64,000 bases of DNA from JBJXHN01 sp046233135 (GCA_046233135.1 JBJXHN010000001.1:248001-312000); one strand, 5' to 3'. Numbered from the stretch's first letter, positions 18,267 to 27,031 are shown. Translations and numbers: made by a program. Notes: generated by a model not told the origin, from the letters alone.

Positions 18267-19291
18267 CAAATACTGCCCCACCGCTCGCCGCGGACTTCCA
18301 GGATTTCCACGATGACTTCGAAAACCGAAACGTCCTGATCATTGGTGGTCTTGGATTCATCGGCTCCAATCTGGCCCATCGCCTGGTCGATTTGGGTGCC
18401 CGGGTGACCCTGGTAGACAGCATGAACCCCCTGTACGGGGGCAACATGCGGAATATCGCCGGGCTGGAGGGACGGGTGACGGTTAACATCTCCGATGTCC
18501 GCGACCGCCACAGTCTTCCCTACCTTGTGCGGAATATGGATCATATTTTCAGTCTGGCGGGTCAGACCAGTCACATGGATTCCATGACCGACCCGTTTAC
18601 GGATTTGGAAATCAACGCTGTTGCCCAGCTCTCCCTGTTGGAAATTTGCCGTGAATACGCACCGGAAGCCAAACTGGTGTATGCCTCGACCCGGCAAATT
18701 TATGGACGCCCAGAATACCTGCCGGTGGATGAACGCCATCCCATCCGCCCTGTGGATGTCAATGGTATCAATAAAATGGCCGGGGAGTTCTATTACCGCC
18801 TCTACAGCGAAGTATATGGTCTGCCCACCACCGTTCTACGCCTGACCAACACCTATGGACCGCGTATGCGCGTCAAGGATGCCCGGCAGACCTTCCTGGG
18901 CATCTGGTTTCGCCGCCTGCTGGAAGGAGACAGCTTCGAGGTCTGGGGTGGAGAACAAAAGCGTGACTACACCTATGCCGATGACGCGATCGACGCCCTT
19001 TTGGCTGCGGCGGTGGAACCTGACCATCGGGGAGCCGTCTACAATGTCGGTGGACGCGAAGTTCTCACCCTGCTGGAGACGGCTCAAGTGATCGAGCGGG
19101 TGGCAGGCAAAAAGGATATTTTCGTTACCCGTGATTATCCGGAAGACCGGAAAAAGATCGATGTTGGCGATTACTATTCGGACTATACTGCTTTTTCCAA
19201 GAAAACGGGATGGAATCCCCGGGTGGATTTCGCAGAGGGAGTTCGCCGCACGCTGGACTATTATAGCAGGGAATTGGCGCACTACTTGTAG
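18263..19291 (+). CDS. NAD-dependent epimerase/dehydratase (extended SDR)
   Basis: A 342-residue extended SDR of the nucleotide-sugar epimerase type. The Rossmann motif GGLGFIGS is at residues 28-36 and the substrate-side motif RLTNTYGPRM follows the catalytic region. The usual YxxxK appears as NGINK (167-171), with Asn in place of the catalytic Tyr; Tyr147 (RQIYG) is nearby. This is either a subfamily with an altered acid/base residue or a non-standard enzyme. The ATG overlaps the previous stop. It belongs to the glycan cluster; the precise sugar reaction cannot be set. Confidence 0.85.
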   Translation: MTNTAPPLAADFQDFHDDFENRNVLIIGGLGFIGSNLAHRLVDLGARVTLVDSMNPLYGGNMRNIAGLEGRVTVNISDVRDRHSLPYLVRNMDHIFSLAGQTSHMDSMTDPFTDLEINAVAQLSLLEICREYAPEAKLVYASTRQIYGRPEYLPVDERHPIRPVDVNGINKMAGEFYYRLYSEVYGLPTTVLRLTNTYGPRMRVKDARQTFLGIWFRRLLEGDSFEVWGGEQKRDYTYADDAIDALLAAAVEPDHRGAVYNVGGREVLTLLETAQVIERVAGKKDIFVTRDYPEDRKKIDVGDYYSDYTAFSKKTGWNPRVDFAEGVRRTLDYYSRELAHYL

Positions 19292-19355
19292 TGTCGTCGG
19301 CGTCTCAGTTGCACTCCGGTGAGAGCCGGTCGACGACATCAGGGAAATGGCACCC

Positions 19356-20444
19356 ATGCGCGTTCTTCAAGTCGAGACGTTTTACAGTTCGTTTCTGGAT
19401 CAGTTTCAGAACGATCCGACGACAGCGAGCCTGCGGTATGGGGAACAAATCGAGCGGCTGATGCTTGGCGCCTTTTCCGCAGGCCATATGATCACCCCCT
19501 ACCTGCCGGCTCTCGGTCATGAGGTGCTGACATGTATTGCGAATTGTCAGCAGTCACAGATTACGTGGCTGATGGAAAACGCAAGCCAGGAACAGATCGA
19601 CTCTCTGCGCTCTCTCCGGGATATCGTCGCCCTTCAGATCGAATCCTTCCGCCCCGATGTGCTATACGCCACGGATCCGGTCTATTGCGATAGCGCGTTC
19701 ATCAACGGGCTGTCCTGGCGCCCGCCTCTGTGCCTTGGCTGGCGGGCGGCGCCGACGGCCCTTTCGGTGGACTTTTCCGCGTATGACTTAATGTTGACCA
19801 GCGACGATGCCTTCCGCGCCATCTGCAAAGCCCGTGGTGCTGAAAGGGTGGCTTCCTATTTTCCCGGACACCCGGCCTGGATCAACAACAGTCTCGGCCC
19901 CCGCGACATTACCCATGACATCGTCTTCTCCGGTCAGGCCGGCGGTTTGCACCGAAAACGTCGCGCCTTTCTGGCCGCTATATTGCCCCGATTGGCGGCA
20001 GAAGGCTTGCGTGTCGGTTTCTATTGCGACAGCGATGTCCGTGAATTCCCGGTGTTGGCCGCGCTGCAACAGCCCGGTGTCTATGGCTTGGATATGTACC
20101 GGGCGCTGCGGAACGGGCGCATGACCCTGAATATCCTGATCGATACGGCCAGCCCGGACGGCATCAACATGCGCGACTTCGAAGCGACGGGCGTGGGAAG
20201 CCTGGTCATCGACAGTGGCATTTCCGGCAACCGCGTGTTTGAAAACGGCGTCGAATGCCTTTGTCTGGAAACACCTGAGGAAACCATCGCGGCCATCCTC
20301 CGCCTGATGGACGATCCCGAGGCGTTGGATCGCATCGCACTGGCGGGGCATCGGAAATGCATGAAAGACTATGAAATGAATGTCCGCGCCCGCCGCTTCG
20401 TCGAGATCTGCGAGACCGCCCTCTCCGAAGCCACCGAATTATAG
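19356..20444 (+). CDS. CgeB-like glycosyltransferase
   Basis: A 362-residue protein with GT-B-like features and a C-terminal half resembling the CgeB/Glyco_trans_1_2 group: DIVFSGQAGGLHRKRR, then INMRDFEATGVGSLVID, and an ending LAGHRKCMKDYEMNVRARRFVEI typical of that domain. ATG 19356 is preferred to ATG 19347 because AGGGA at 19341-19345 is correctly spaced. It is the last gene of the island and ends about 70 bp before the right-hand direct repeat. Donor and acceptor are unknown. Confidence 0.75.
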   Translation: MRVLQVETFYSSFLDQFQNDPTTASLRYGEQIERLMLGAFSAGHMITPYLPALGHEVLTCIANCQQSQITWLMENASQEQIDSLRSLRDIVALQIESFRPDVLYATDPVYCDSAFINGLSWRPPLCLGWRAAPTALSVDFSAYDLMLTSDDAFRAICKARGAERVASYFPGHPAWINNSLGPRDITHDIVFSGQAGGLHRKRRAFLAAILPRLAAEGLRVGFYCDSDVREFPVLAALQQPGVYGLDMYRALRNGRMTLNILIDTASPDGINMRDFEATGVGSLVIDSGISGNRVFENGVECLCLETPEETIAAILRLMDDPEALDRIALAGHRKCMKDYEMNVRARRFVEICETALSEATEL

Positions 20445-20516
20445 CGTGTGCGTGGCGCCCGTGAGGGAGCGACGGGCGCTCTGGTCGCATGGGGACAGGG
20501 GCTGGTAAATCCAGAC

Positions 20517-20537
20517 CCATCACCGTGACCGCATAGA
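20517..20537. repeat. Right copy of the 21-bp direct repeat
   Basis: Exact second copy of the repeat at 14367-14387. It overlaps the last codons and stop (20520) of the minus-strand histidine kinase gene, as the left copy overlaps the end of the P47-like gene. The arrangement suggests that the two genes were once neighbours converging on this sequence and that the four-gene island was inserted or excised through it. Confidence 0.8.
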
Positions 20538-21959
20538 CCCGCCACTCCGGACGGCCGGGTCGTCCGCTTCTCCCGGCAGGTCCAGGACGGCGCGGCACCC
20601 CCCGTCCGGCGCGGTGGCCAGGGATACCGACCCGCCGTACAGCTCCGCCAGATCCCGGGCGATGCCAAGGCCCAGGCCGGTGCCGGGCTTGGCCTCGTCC
20701 AGCCGGGTGCCGCGGTCGAAAACGGCATCGTGCTGGCTGTCGGGCAGGCCCGGCCCGTCATCGTCGATGCGGATTTCCAGCCGGCCTTGGGGCGTCACAG
20801 AAGCCCGAAGCACCACCCGTCTCACCGCCCACTTGCCGGCGTTGTCCAGCAGGGTGCCGGCCATTTCCTGAAGATCCTGGGCATCCCCGTGAAAGCGCAG
20901 GGCGGCGGGTACCTCGACTTCGAAAGTCTTGCCGTGCAGCCGCGCAATGGCGGACGCAAGCGGGGCGAGGGCGTCGGCCACCGGGGTCAGGGCGCCGGGC
21001 AACCGGTGCATCGCCGCCGCCCGCGCGCGGGCGAGGTTGGTTTCCACCTGGCGTCGCATGGCGTCCACCTGCTCCCGGATCACCGCTGCGGCTTCGGTCT
21101 CGCCGCGCAGGGCCAGATCCTGGGCTTCCACATCGATCACCGCCAGCGGCGTCTTCAGGCCGTGGGCGAGATCACCGGCCTGCCGGCGGGCCCGCTCCAC
21201 CGCTTCCCGGCGATGGTCGAGCAGGGTGTTCAGGTCGTCCACCAAGGGGGTGACTTCGGTGGGGAAGGTGCCTTCCACCCGCTCCGCCGCGCCACGCCGC
21301 ACGTCCAGGACCCGCAGGCGCAGGCGGCTGAACGGGCGCAGCACACCGAACACCTGCAGCAGCGCCGCCGCGATCAGGGCACAGCCCAACGCCAGAGAGG
21401 CCAGGGCGAGATCGGCGGTGAAGCGCCGTACGGCGGCGGCGACCTCTTCGGCGTCCAGGGCCACCGCCACACGCACCGGACCGGGCAGGTCGGGCAGGCG
21501 GATCTGGCGTTCTGCGGTCAGCAGAGTGGTGTCGCGGGGGCCGGGAATGCGGTGCAGGTGGATTTCCCCGCCTGCCACGGTGTCGACGGGCAGGGGCAGG
21601 GCATCATCCCACAGCGAACGGGAGCGCAATACGGGGGCAGGGGCCTCGCCCACCTGCCAGTACAGGCCGGAGAAGGGGGTGTGGAAGCGCGGGTCGCTGG
21701 GCTCCCGGTCGAGAAACAGGCTGCCGTCGGTATCGACCACCAGAGAGGCGATCACCTGGTCCATGTCGGTCACCAGCCGCTGCTGGGTCTGGTCCACCAC
21801 ATGGGCGCGAAACAGCTCCACCAGCACCCAGGCACCCGACGTCAGGGCCAAGGTGATCCACAGCACCGCCCCCACTCCCATGCGCAGCCACAGGGACGCG
21901 GGACGGACCGCAGGCGCCGCCGGTGGTGCGGGCGCGGGTGGGGCGCCGGGCGGTGTCAT
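20520..21959 (-). CDS. Sensor histidine kinase (OmpR-partner type)
   Basis: A 479-residue inner-membrane kinase. Helix 1 spans ~28-50 and helix 2 ~183-205, with a ~130-residue periplasmic sensor between. The phosphoacceptor is His266 in DLAHGLKTPLAV; the ATPase domain shows LLDNAGKWAV, DDGPGLPD and GTGLGLGIARDL. The N-terminus has a Pro/Ala-rich lead. It overlaps the response-regulator stop by 4 bp. The last residues coincide with the direct repeat, so the native C-terminus may have been altered. It probably controls the adjacent cytochrome operon; the signal is unknown. Confidence 0.93.
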   Translation of the reverse strand: MTPPGAPPAPAPPAAPAVRPASLWLRMGVGAVLWITLALTSGAWVLVELFRAHVVDQTQQRLVTDMDQVIASLVVDTDGSLFLDREPSDPRFHTPFSGLYWQVGEAPAPVLRSRSLWDDALPLPVDTVAGGEIHLHRIPGPRDTTLLTAERQIRLPDLPGPVRVAVALDAEEVAAAVRRFTADLALASLALGCALIAAALLQVFGVLRPFSRLRLRVLDVRRGAAERVEGTFPTEVTPLVDDLNTLLDHRREAVERARRQAGDLAHGLKTPLAVIDVEAQDLALRGETEAAAVIREQVDAMRRQVETNLARARAAAMHRLPGALTPVADALAPLASAIARLHGKTFEVEVPAALRFHGDAQDLQEMAGTLLDNAGKWAVRRVVLRASVTPQGRLEIRIDDDGPGLPDSQHDAVFDRGTRLDEAKPGTGLGLGIARDLAELYGGSVSLATAPDGGCRAVLDLPGEADDPAVRSGGSMRSR

Positions 21960-22615
21960 TCTTCCGGAACCCGGTAGCCCAGGCCGCGCTGGGTTTCGAT
22001 CAGGGCCGTACCCAGCTTGCGGCGCAGGCGGCCGACGAAAACCTCGATGGTGTTGCTGTCCCGGTCGAAATCCTGGGCATAGATGTGTTCGGTCAGCTCC
22101 GCCCGGCTGACCACCTTGCCCTGGTGGTGCATCAGGTAGGACAGGACCCGGAATTCATGGGCGGTCAGCACGACATCGGCCCCGCCCTTGCGCACCGTGG
22201 AGGTGCGGGGGTCCAGCTCCACGTCGCCGGCCCGCAGCACGGGCTGGGCATGGCCGGTGTTGCGGCGCATCAGGGCACGTAGGCGGGCCAGCAGCTCTTC
22301 GGTATTGAACGGCTTGGTCAGGTAGTCGTCGGCGCCGGCGTCCAGCCCCTTCACCTTCTCCGCCCAGCCGTCCCGGGCGGTCAGCACCAGAACGGGCATG
22401 GTGCGCCCGGCGTTCCGCCAGCGCTTCAGCACGGTCACCCCATCCATCCCCGGCAGCCCCAGGTCCAGCACCACGGCGTCGTAGTCTTCTGTCTCTCCCA
22501 GCAGGTGCGCGCTGGGGCCGTCATAGGCGGTGTCCACCGCATAGCCCGCCGCCGTCAGCGCCTTTTCCAGGTGCAAGGTCAGGCGGGGTTCGTCCTCGAC
22601 CACCAGGATCCTCAA
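21956..22615 (-). CDS. OmpR/PhoB-family response regulator
   Basis: A 219-residue two-domain regulator: receiver (residues 1-~115) with phosphorylatable Asp51 in VVLDLGLPGMDG and Lys in YLTKPF, then a winged-helix domain ending RGLGYRVPEE. Start and stop each overlap the neighbouring genes by 4 bp, giving a PepSY-regulator-kinase operon like others that pair QseB/PmrA-type systems with a PepSY protein. Likely targets are its own operon and the divergent cytochrome genes. Confidence 0.95.
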   Translation of the reverse strand: MRILVVEDEPRLTLHLEKALTAAGYAVDTAYDGPSAHLLGETEDYDAVVLDLGLPGMDGVTVLKRWRNAGRTMPVLVLTARDGWAEKVKGLDAGADDYLTKPFNTEELLARLRALMRRNTGHAQPVLRAGDVELDPRTSTVRKGGADVVLTAHEFRVLSYLMHHQGKVVSRAELTEHIYAQDFDRDSNTIEVFVGRLRRKLGTALIETQRGLGYRVPEE

Positions 22616-22959
22616 TCGTCCTCTCCCTCCACCTTCAGCAGATGGCCGGAGCGGGCATCGAACAGGTACTCCAGCACCCGTCCCTCCGGTGTCAGCAGCT
22701 TGAGTTCATAGATCATGCGGCCGTGTTCGTCTTCCAGCTCCACCTCGATCAGGCGGCCCTTGTCCTCCACGCCAGAGCGGGCGAGCAGGTCGGCCAGCGG
22801 CAGGATATCACCCTGGCGGAAGGCGCGGCGGGCGCGGTCGTGGTCCTTGTCATGGTCGCCGTGATGCCGATAGCCGTTTCCGGCCTGCGCCGGGACGATC
22901 GGGATCGCGCCGAGCATGGCGAGCAGCAAAGCGACAGTCAGGGTTCGGAACGTGCGCAT
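22612..22959 (-). CDS. Periplasmic PepSY-domain protein
   Basis: A 115-residue secreted protein: signal peptide (residues 1-26, cleavage near AQA), a His/Asp-rich stretch (HHGDHDKDHDRARRA) and a PepSY fold (LLARSGVEDKGRLIEVELEDEHGR, YLFDARSGHLLKVEGEDD). Such proteins often accompany OmpR-type systems and may modulate the sensor in the periplasm. It is the first gene of the kinase operon and is divergent from the cytochrome operon. The 129 bp between the two operons contains opposed CTGAACG and CGTTCAG elements that could bind the regulator. Confidence 0.85.
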   Translation of the reverse strand: MRTFRTLTVALLLAMLGAIPIVPAQAGNGYRHHGDHDKDHDRARRAFRQGDILPLADLLARSGVEDKGRLIEVELEDEHGRMIYELKLLTPEGRVLEYLFDARSGHLLKVEGEDD

Positions 22960-23088
22960 GGCCTCAGCTTAGACCCGGAACATGAACGGCGGCTGAACGA
23001 CGGAGCCGGGACAGTGTGGCCTTCAGCTACCGTTCAGGAAAGCCCTGCCAGACTTGAGGACATGAAATCGTTCTGAAGGAGAAGATCG

Positions 23089-23487
23089 ATGATCCTCAAG
23101 ATGATCCTGCAGGGGCTTGCCGCCTCGGTGGTGATTGCCGGTATCGGCATCGCCTGGGCGGACAGCACCACCGGCCTGCCGCCCGCCGTGGCATCTGCCC
23201 TGGGCAGCGGGCCGGCCGACACACACCAGACCGCCGCAACCGGCACCCAGGGCGCGGGCAACGGCTACCTGCCGATGGCCGGCGCTCCGGGGTCCACCGG
23301 CTGTCCCCGCCTCGGCTGCGCAAATGGTCCTGGCACTGGAACCGGCCCCGGACCCGGTAATGGCTATCGGAGCCACGACGGCGACCGCACCTGGGGCCAC
23401 CATCGCGACGGTCGCCGGGACGGGCATGGCGCACGGGAACACGGCCGGTGGTTCCAGATCGGTGGGGAGGACAACGACGATGACTGA
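23089..23487 (+). CDS. Small secreted Gly/His-rich protein heading the SHP cytochrome operon
   Basis: A 132-residue protein of unknown function with a strong ribosome site (AAGGAGA) and a signal peptide (residues 1-~25, GIAWADS). The rest is low complexity: Gly/Pro/Thr repeats (GPGTGTGPGPGNGY), one C-P-R-L-G-C pair, then an Arg/His/Asp-rich tail ending GEDNDDD. The His/Asp content suggests metal or heme contact, but no family is recognised. It overlaps the cytochrome b gene by 8 bp and so belongs to that operon. Confidence 0.65.
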   Translation: MILKMILQGLAASVVIAGIGIAWADSTTGLPPAVASALGSGPADTHQTAATGTQGAGNGYLPMAGAPGSTGCPRLGCANGPGTGTGPGPGNGYRSHDGDRTWGHHRDGRRDGHGAREHGRWFQIGGEDNDDD

Positions 23488-24019
23488 CAGCCGCCTTTCC
23501 CGCCTGCGCCGGCGCTGGCCAATGACGTCCATGCACCTGTGGCACGCGGCGGTATCTGGCGGTTTCCTCGTCGCCTGGCTGACCGCCGACGTCGAGGACC
23601 TGTACATGCTGCATCAGGTGGCCGGCTACACGGTTCTGGGCGCCATCGGTCTGCGCCTGGCCGTTGGGCTGGTCGCCCGCAAGGTCCCATGGCGGCTGCC
23701 CCGGCCGGCGGGTGCCCTGCGCACCTGGCGTGACACCGGCGGCCGGGGGCGCAATCCCCTGTTCGCACTGATCGCCCTGGCCCTGCTGGTCCTGGTGGGC
23801 GGGGCGGCGGTCAGCGGCATGGCGGCCCATTGGGTCACGGCCGTGGAAGATCTGCATGAAGGTTTGTCCAACGCGTCCCTGTGGGTCGTGTTCGGTCATA
23901 TCGCCTTCATCCTCGTGATGTACGGCGGCAAGCGGTGGGTGACGGCCCTATGGCGGCGGCTCGCCACCGGCCGGCCCCGGTCCCGGAAGCCGGCAACCGC
24001 CGAAGGAGGTGTGAGATGA
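23480..24019 (+). CDS. Cytochrome b561-type membrane protein
   Basis: A 179-residue four-helix cytochrome b of the bacterial b561/Ni-Fe hydrogenase b group. Candidate heme-ligating histidines are in MHLWHAAV, MLHQVAGY, EDLHEGL and FGHIAFI. It would pass electrons from the quinone pool to periplasmic c cytochromes encoded next. Overlaps: 8 bp with the upstream gene and 4 bp with the SHP gene (ATGA). The b561-SHP-DHC order is the known arrangement for sphaeroides heme protein operons. Confidence 0.9.
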   Translation: MTDSRLSRLRRRWPMTSMHLWHAAVSGGFLVAWLTADVEDLYMLHQVAGYTVLGAIGLRLAVGLVARKVPWRLPRPAGALRTWRDTGGRGRNPLFALIALALLVLVGGAAVSGMAAHWVTAVEDLHEGLSNASLWVVFGHIAFILVMYGGKRWVTALWRRLATGRPRSRKPATAEGGVR

Positions 24020-24474
24020 GATGTAGAATGAAATTCTGGAAACAGAGTCTGGTCATTGGCGCAGCCCTGTGCGCTCTGGGAAATGCGGCGTCCGCCGGCC
24101 CGGCGTGGGCCGGGGATGCGGCAGACCGTGCGGCCCTGCTGGAGAGATATGCCGCCCAGGCCCGGGCCGAGGATGGCGCTTTCACAGGCTTTTCCGCCGC
24201 GCGGGGAGAGGCTTTCTTCCGCAAGGTCTGGACCGGCGGGGATGCTCGCACACCGGCGTGCACCGCCTGCCACGGGGACGATCCGCGCACGGTGGGGCGC
24301 AACGCCAAGACCGGGCGGCCAATCGATCCGGTGGCGGTATCCGCACAGCCGGACCGCTTCACCGATGCGGACCGGGTGGAGAAGCAGTTCCGCCGGGACT
24401 GCGGATCGGTCCTCAACCGCGCGTGCACGGCGGTGGAAAAGGGCGACTACATCACCTTCATGATGGAGCAGTGA
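24016..24474 (+). CDS. shp: Sphaeroides heme protein (SHP) type cytochrome c, DUF1924
   Basis: A 152-residue secreted monoheme c-type cytochrome: signal peptide (~residues 1-32), heme motif CTACH at 82-86, then GRNAKTGRPIDPVAVS and RFTDADRVEKQFRRDC, which are hallmarks of DUF1924/SHP. SHP of Rhodobacter is a high-spin cytochrome with an Asn sixth ligand that dissociates to bind oxygen or NO; its physiological role is unsettled. Two further cysteines (129 and 137) probably form the family's disulfide. It sits 1 bp before the diheme cytochrome gene. Confidence 0.9.
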   Translation: MRCRMKFWKQSLVIGAALCALGNAASAGPAWAGDAADRAALLERYAAQARAEDGAFTGFSAARGEAFFRKVWTGGDARTPACTACHGDDPRTVGRNAKTGRPIDPVAVSAQPDRFTDADRVEKQFRRDCGSVLNRACTAVEKGDYITFMMEQ

Positions 24475-24475
24475 G

Positions 24476-24979
24476 ATGATCGGGCGAAAGCGCACGGCCG
24501 GCCTGCTGCCCCTTGCGGCTGCCGGGCTGGCGATCGGGCTGGGGCTGGCCGCAGGGCCGGCCCGGGCGGATCGGGACGAATGGATTCCGCCGGTGACCGA
24601 TCCCCTGGTGAGGAAGGAATGCGGCAGCTGCCATATGGCCTTTCCGGCCGGCTTCCTGCCGGCACGGTCCTGGCAGGTGATGATGGAAGGGCTGAGCGAT
24701 CATTTCGGCGAGGACGCCAGCCTGAGCCCGGAGGATACGGCGGCCATCACCGACTGGCTGACGGCCCATGCCGGGGACAGGGAGCGCAGCGGGCTCTCAC
24801 GGTCCTACATGCGCTGGGTGGAGCCGGGCGGCGCGCCGCAGCGGATCACCGAAAATCCGGCCTTCCTGAGGGAACACCGCTTCCGTCCAGACGTCTGGGA
24901 GCGGCCAGACGTGGTGACCAGGTCGAACTGCCCCGCCTGCCACCGGGGCGCGGATCAGGGGTATTTCGAGGATGATTGA
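24476..24979 (+). CDS. dhc: Diheme cytochrome c (DHC)
   Basis: A 167-residue periplasmic diheme cytochrome. A signal peptide (residues ~1-31) precedes two heme motifs, CGSCH at 49-53 and CPACH near 152-156. The spacing, the HMAFPAGFLPARSW stretch and the C-terminal RGADQGYFEDD fit DHC, the electron donor to SHP. It is the last gene of the operon and converges on the TRAP operon, from which a terminator separates it. Confidence 0.92.
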   Translation: MIGRKRTAGLLPLAAAGLAIGLGLAAGPARADRDEWIPPVTDPLVRKECGSCHMAFPAGFLPARSWQVMMEGLSDHFGEDASLSPEDTAAITDWLTAHAGDRERSGLSRSYMRWVEPGGAPQRITENPAFLREHRFRPDVWERPDVVTRSNCPACHRGADQGYFEDD

Positions 24980-24993
24980 AATCCCGGCGGAAC

Positions 24994-25031
24994 AAGAAAA
25001 GGGCGGGGGAGGGAAATCCCTCCACCCGCCC
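24994..25031 (-). terminator. Terminator of the TRAP transporter operon
   Basis: GGGCGGGGGAGGGA pairs with TCCCTCCACCCGCCC (one bulge) around an AA loop at 25001-25027. On the minus strand the stem is followed by TTTTCTTG, a U-rich tail, so it mainly serves dctM; it may also stop the convergent cytochrome operon. Confidence 0.8.
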
Positions 25032-25059
25032 TTCCGGTGGATCGTCTTGATACGCCCGA

Positions 25060-26436
25060 TCAGTACATCGGCTGGCCCATCAGAAGATTGGGCACGAACA
25101 GCGAGATTTCCGGAACGTAGGTGATCACGATCAGGCAAGCCAGCAGGATCAGCAGCCACGGCAGCGCCGCGCGCACGACCCACAGGATCGACTGGTTGGT
25201 GATCCCGGCGGTGACGAACAGGTTCAGGCCCACCGGCGGAGTGATCATGCCGATTTCCATGTTCACCACCATCACGATGCCCAGGTGCACCGGGTCGATG
25301 CCCAGGGTCAAGGCGATGGGAAGCAGGATCGGCGCCATGATCAGCAGGATGGCCGACGGCTCCATGAAGTTGCCGGCGATCAGCAGCAGGATGTTGACGA
25401 CGATCAGGAAGCCCCAGGGCGGCAGCCCCAGATCGCTGATCGACGCAGCAAGCGTCTGCGGGATCTGGGCGGTGGTCAGCACATGGGCGAACAGCATCGC
25501 ATTGGCGATGATGAACAGCAGCATGATGGAGACCTTGGCCGCATCCAGCACCACATGACGGACTTCCTTGTCAAAGGCCGACTTGGGAATGACCATCAGC
25601 CAGTCGACAATCGAAACCTTGCCGCCATCCTTGCCCGCCGTGCCTTTCAGCGGCCCCATGTCGCGGTAGATGAAGACCGCGATCAGATAGGCGTAAACGG
25701 CAGAAACCGCCGCCGCTTCGGTCGGGCTCGCCACGCCGCCGTAGATGATCCCCAGAACCAGCAGGATCATGAACAGGCCGCCCGAAGCCGCAACCCCGGA
25801 CTCCCAGACCTCGCCCATGCCGGCGAAGGGCTGGCGCGGCATGTTCTTGACGCGCGCAAAGATGTAGATCGCCACCATCAGCACCAGGCCGATGCCGATG
25901 CCCGGCACGACGCCGGCCATGAACATGCGGGCCGCCGAAACTTCCGTCGCCGCCGAATACACCAGCATGACGATGCTGGGCGGGATCAGGATGCCCAGGG
26001 TGCCGGCATTGGCGATCACGCCCGCAGCAAAGCTTTTGGGAAAGCCCGCCTTGACCATGCCGCCGATGACAATGCCGCCGATGGCCGCCACGGTGGCCGG
26101 AGACGACCCGGACACGGCGGCGAACAGCATGCAGGCCATGACACTGGCCATCGCCATGCCGCCCCGGATTCCGCCGACAACGGCGATGGCGAAGCGGATC
26201 AGACGCCGCGCCACCCCACCCGTCGACAGGAATTGCGAGGAGAGGATGAAGAACGGAATGGCCAGAAGCGTGTAGTGGGCCGTTGTCGCCTCGAACAGCT
26301 TCAGGGCCACCGACGCGAGGGTGTCGTTGGTGAAAAGAAGGATCGTGGTGATCGAGGACAGACCCAGCGCAACGGCGATAGGCATGCCCATGAACATGAA
26401 CAGAAACAGCAGGATGAACAGAGCAGCCGCAGTCAT
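25060..26436 (-). CDS. dctM: TRAP transporter large permease (DctM)
   Basis: A 458-residue membrane protein with about 12 helices and the DctM hallmark segments GMPIAVALGLSS, SGSSPATVAAIGG and NMEIGMITPPVGLN. It forms the Na+-driven channel of a tripartite ATP-independent periplasmic transporter with DctQ and DctP. The start overlaps the dctQ stop by 4 bp. The operon order is P-Q-M on the minus strand. Confidence 0.95.
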   Translation of the reverse strand: MTAAALFILLFLFMFMGMPIAVALGLSSITTILLFTNDTLASVALKLFEATTAHYTLLAIPFFILSSQFLSTGGVARRLIRFAIAVVGGIRGGMAMASVMACMLFAAVSGSSPATVAAIGGIVIGGMVKAGFPKSFAAGVIANAGTLGILIPPSIVMLVYSAATEVSAARMFMAGVVPGIGIGLVLMVAIYIFARVKNMPRQPFAGMGEVWESGVAASGGLFMILLVLGIIYGGVASPTEAAAVSAVYAYLIAVFIYRDMGPLKGTAGKDGGKVSIVDWLMVIPKSAFDKEVRHVVLDAAKVSIMLLFIIANAMLFAHVLTTAQIPQTLAASISDLGLPPWGFLIVVNILLLIAGNFMEPSAILLIMAPILLPIALTLGIDPVHLGIVMVVNMEIGMITPPVGLNLFVTAGITNQSILWVVRAALPWLLILLACLIVITYVPEISLFVPNLLMGQPMY

Positions 26437-27026
26437 GACTGGCCCTCCGCTTCATTCTTCTTTTGCAGCTCCAGGGCTTCCTTGGCCTCGTCGGCCAAGC
26501 TGAAGCCGTCCACCGTGCCCTTGGCCACGGCAAGGCCGAGTTCCGCAAAGCGAACCACCAGCATGACGAAGCCCAGCAGCAGCACGGAAAAAGCCGCCCA
26601 CTTCGGCAGCGGAATATCCTGCATCTCGATACCGATCTTGTACAGCTTGGAGATGTAGGTCCACGCCCCGGAAATGAACAGCCCGCAGTACAGCAGGCAA
26701 AGCGCGATGGCCAGAAGGGTGACAATGCGTCGCGCACCGGGCTTCAGCAGACGCACGAAAGCGTCCACGCCGATATGGCTACCCACCTTCACGCCATAAG
26801 ACATGCCGAAAAGCACCATCCAGCCGGCGAGAAGCAGCGTGGTTTCCTGAATCCACGAGACCCCGGTGTTGAACACATAGCGAAGTACCACCTCCACGAA
26901 GACGAGGAGGGTGGTAACGACGAGGAGGAGGGAGATGACTCCCTCCTCCGCGCCTTTTATGAGGCCTGAACTCTTCAAGGCGCTCTTACCTTTTCCCCAG
27001 AAGGAAAGGGCCTGATCGATCCCCAA
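26433..27026 (-). CDS. dctQ: TRAP transporter small permease (DctQ)
   Basis: A 197-residue protein with four helices (residues ~28-48, 60-80, 100-125, 145-168) and the DctQ motif RYVFNTGVSWIQE. The cytoplasmic C-terminal tail is charged (EALELQKKNEAEGQS). It joins DctM to make the membrane complex. It begins 5 bp after the dctP stop. Confidence 0.93.
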   Translation of the reverse strand: MGIDQALSFWGKGKSALKSSGLIKGAEEGVISLLLVVTTLLVFVEVVLRYVFNTGVSWIQETTLLLAGWMVLFGMSYGVKVGSHIGVDAFVRLLKPGARRIVTLLAIALCLLYCGLFISGAWTYISKLYKIGIEMQDIPLPKWAAFSVLLLGFVMLVVRFAELGLAVAKGTVDGFSLADEAKEALELQKKNEAEGQS

Positions 27027-27031
27027 AGGGA

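Noticed and set aside
23096..23899. Large minus-strand frame opposite the cytochrome b gene
   Set aside because: It is a high-GC shadow: rich in Arg, Pro and Gly, no domain, and the plus-strand genes are clear.
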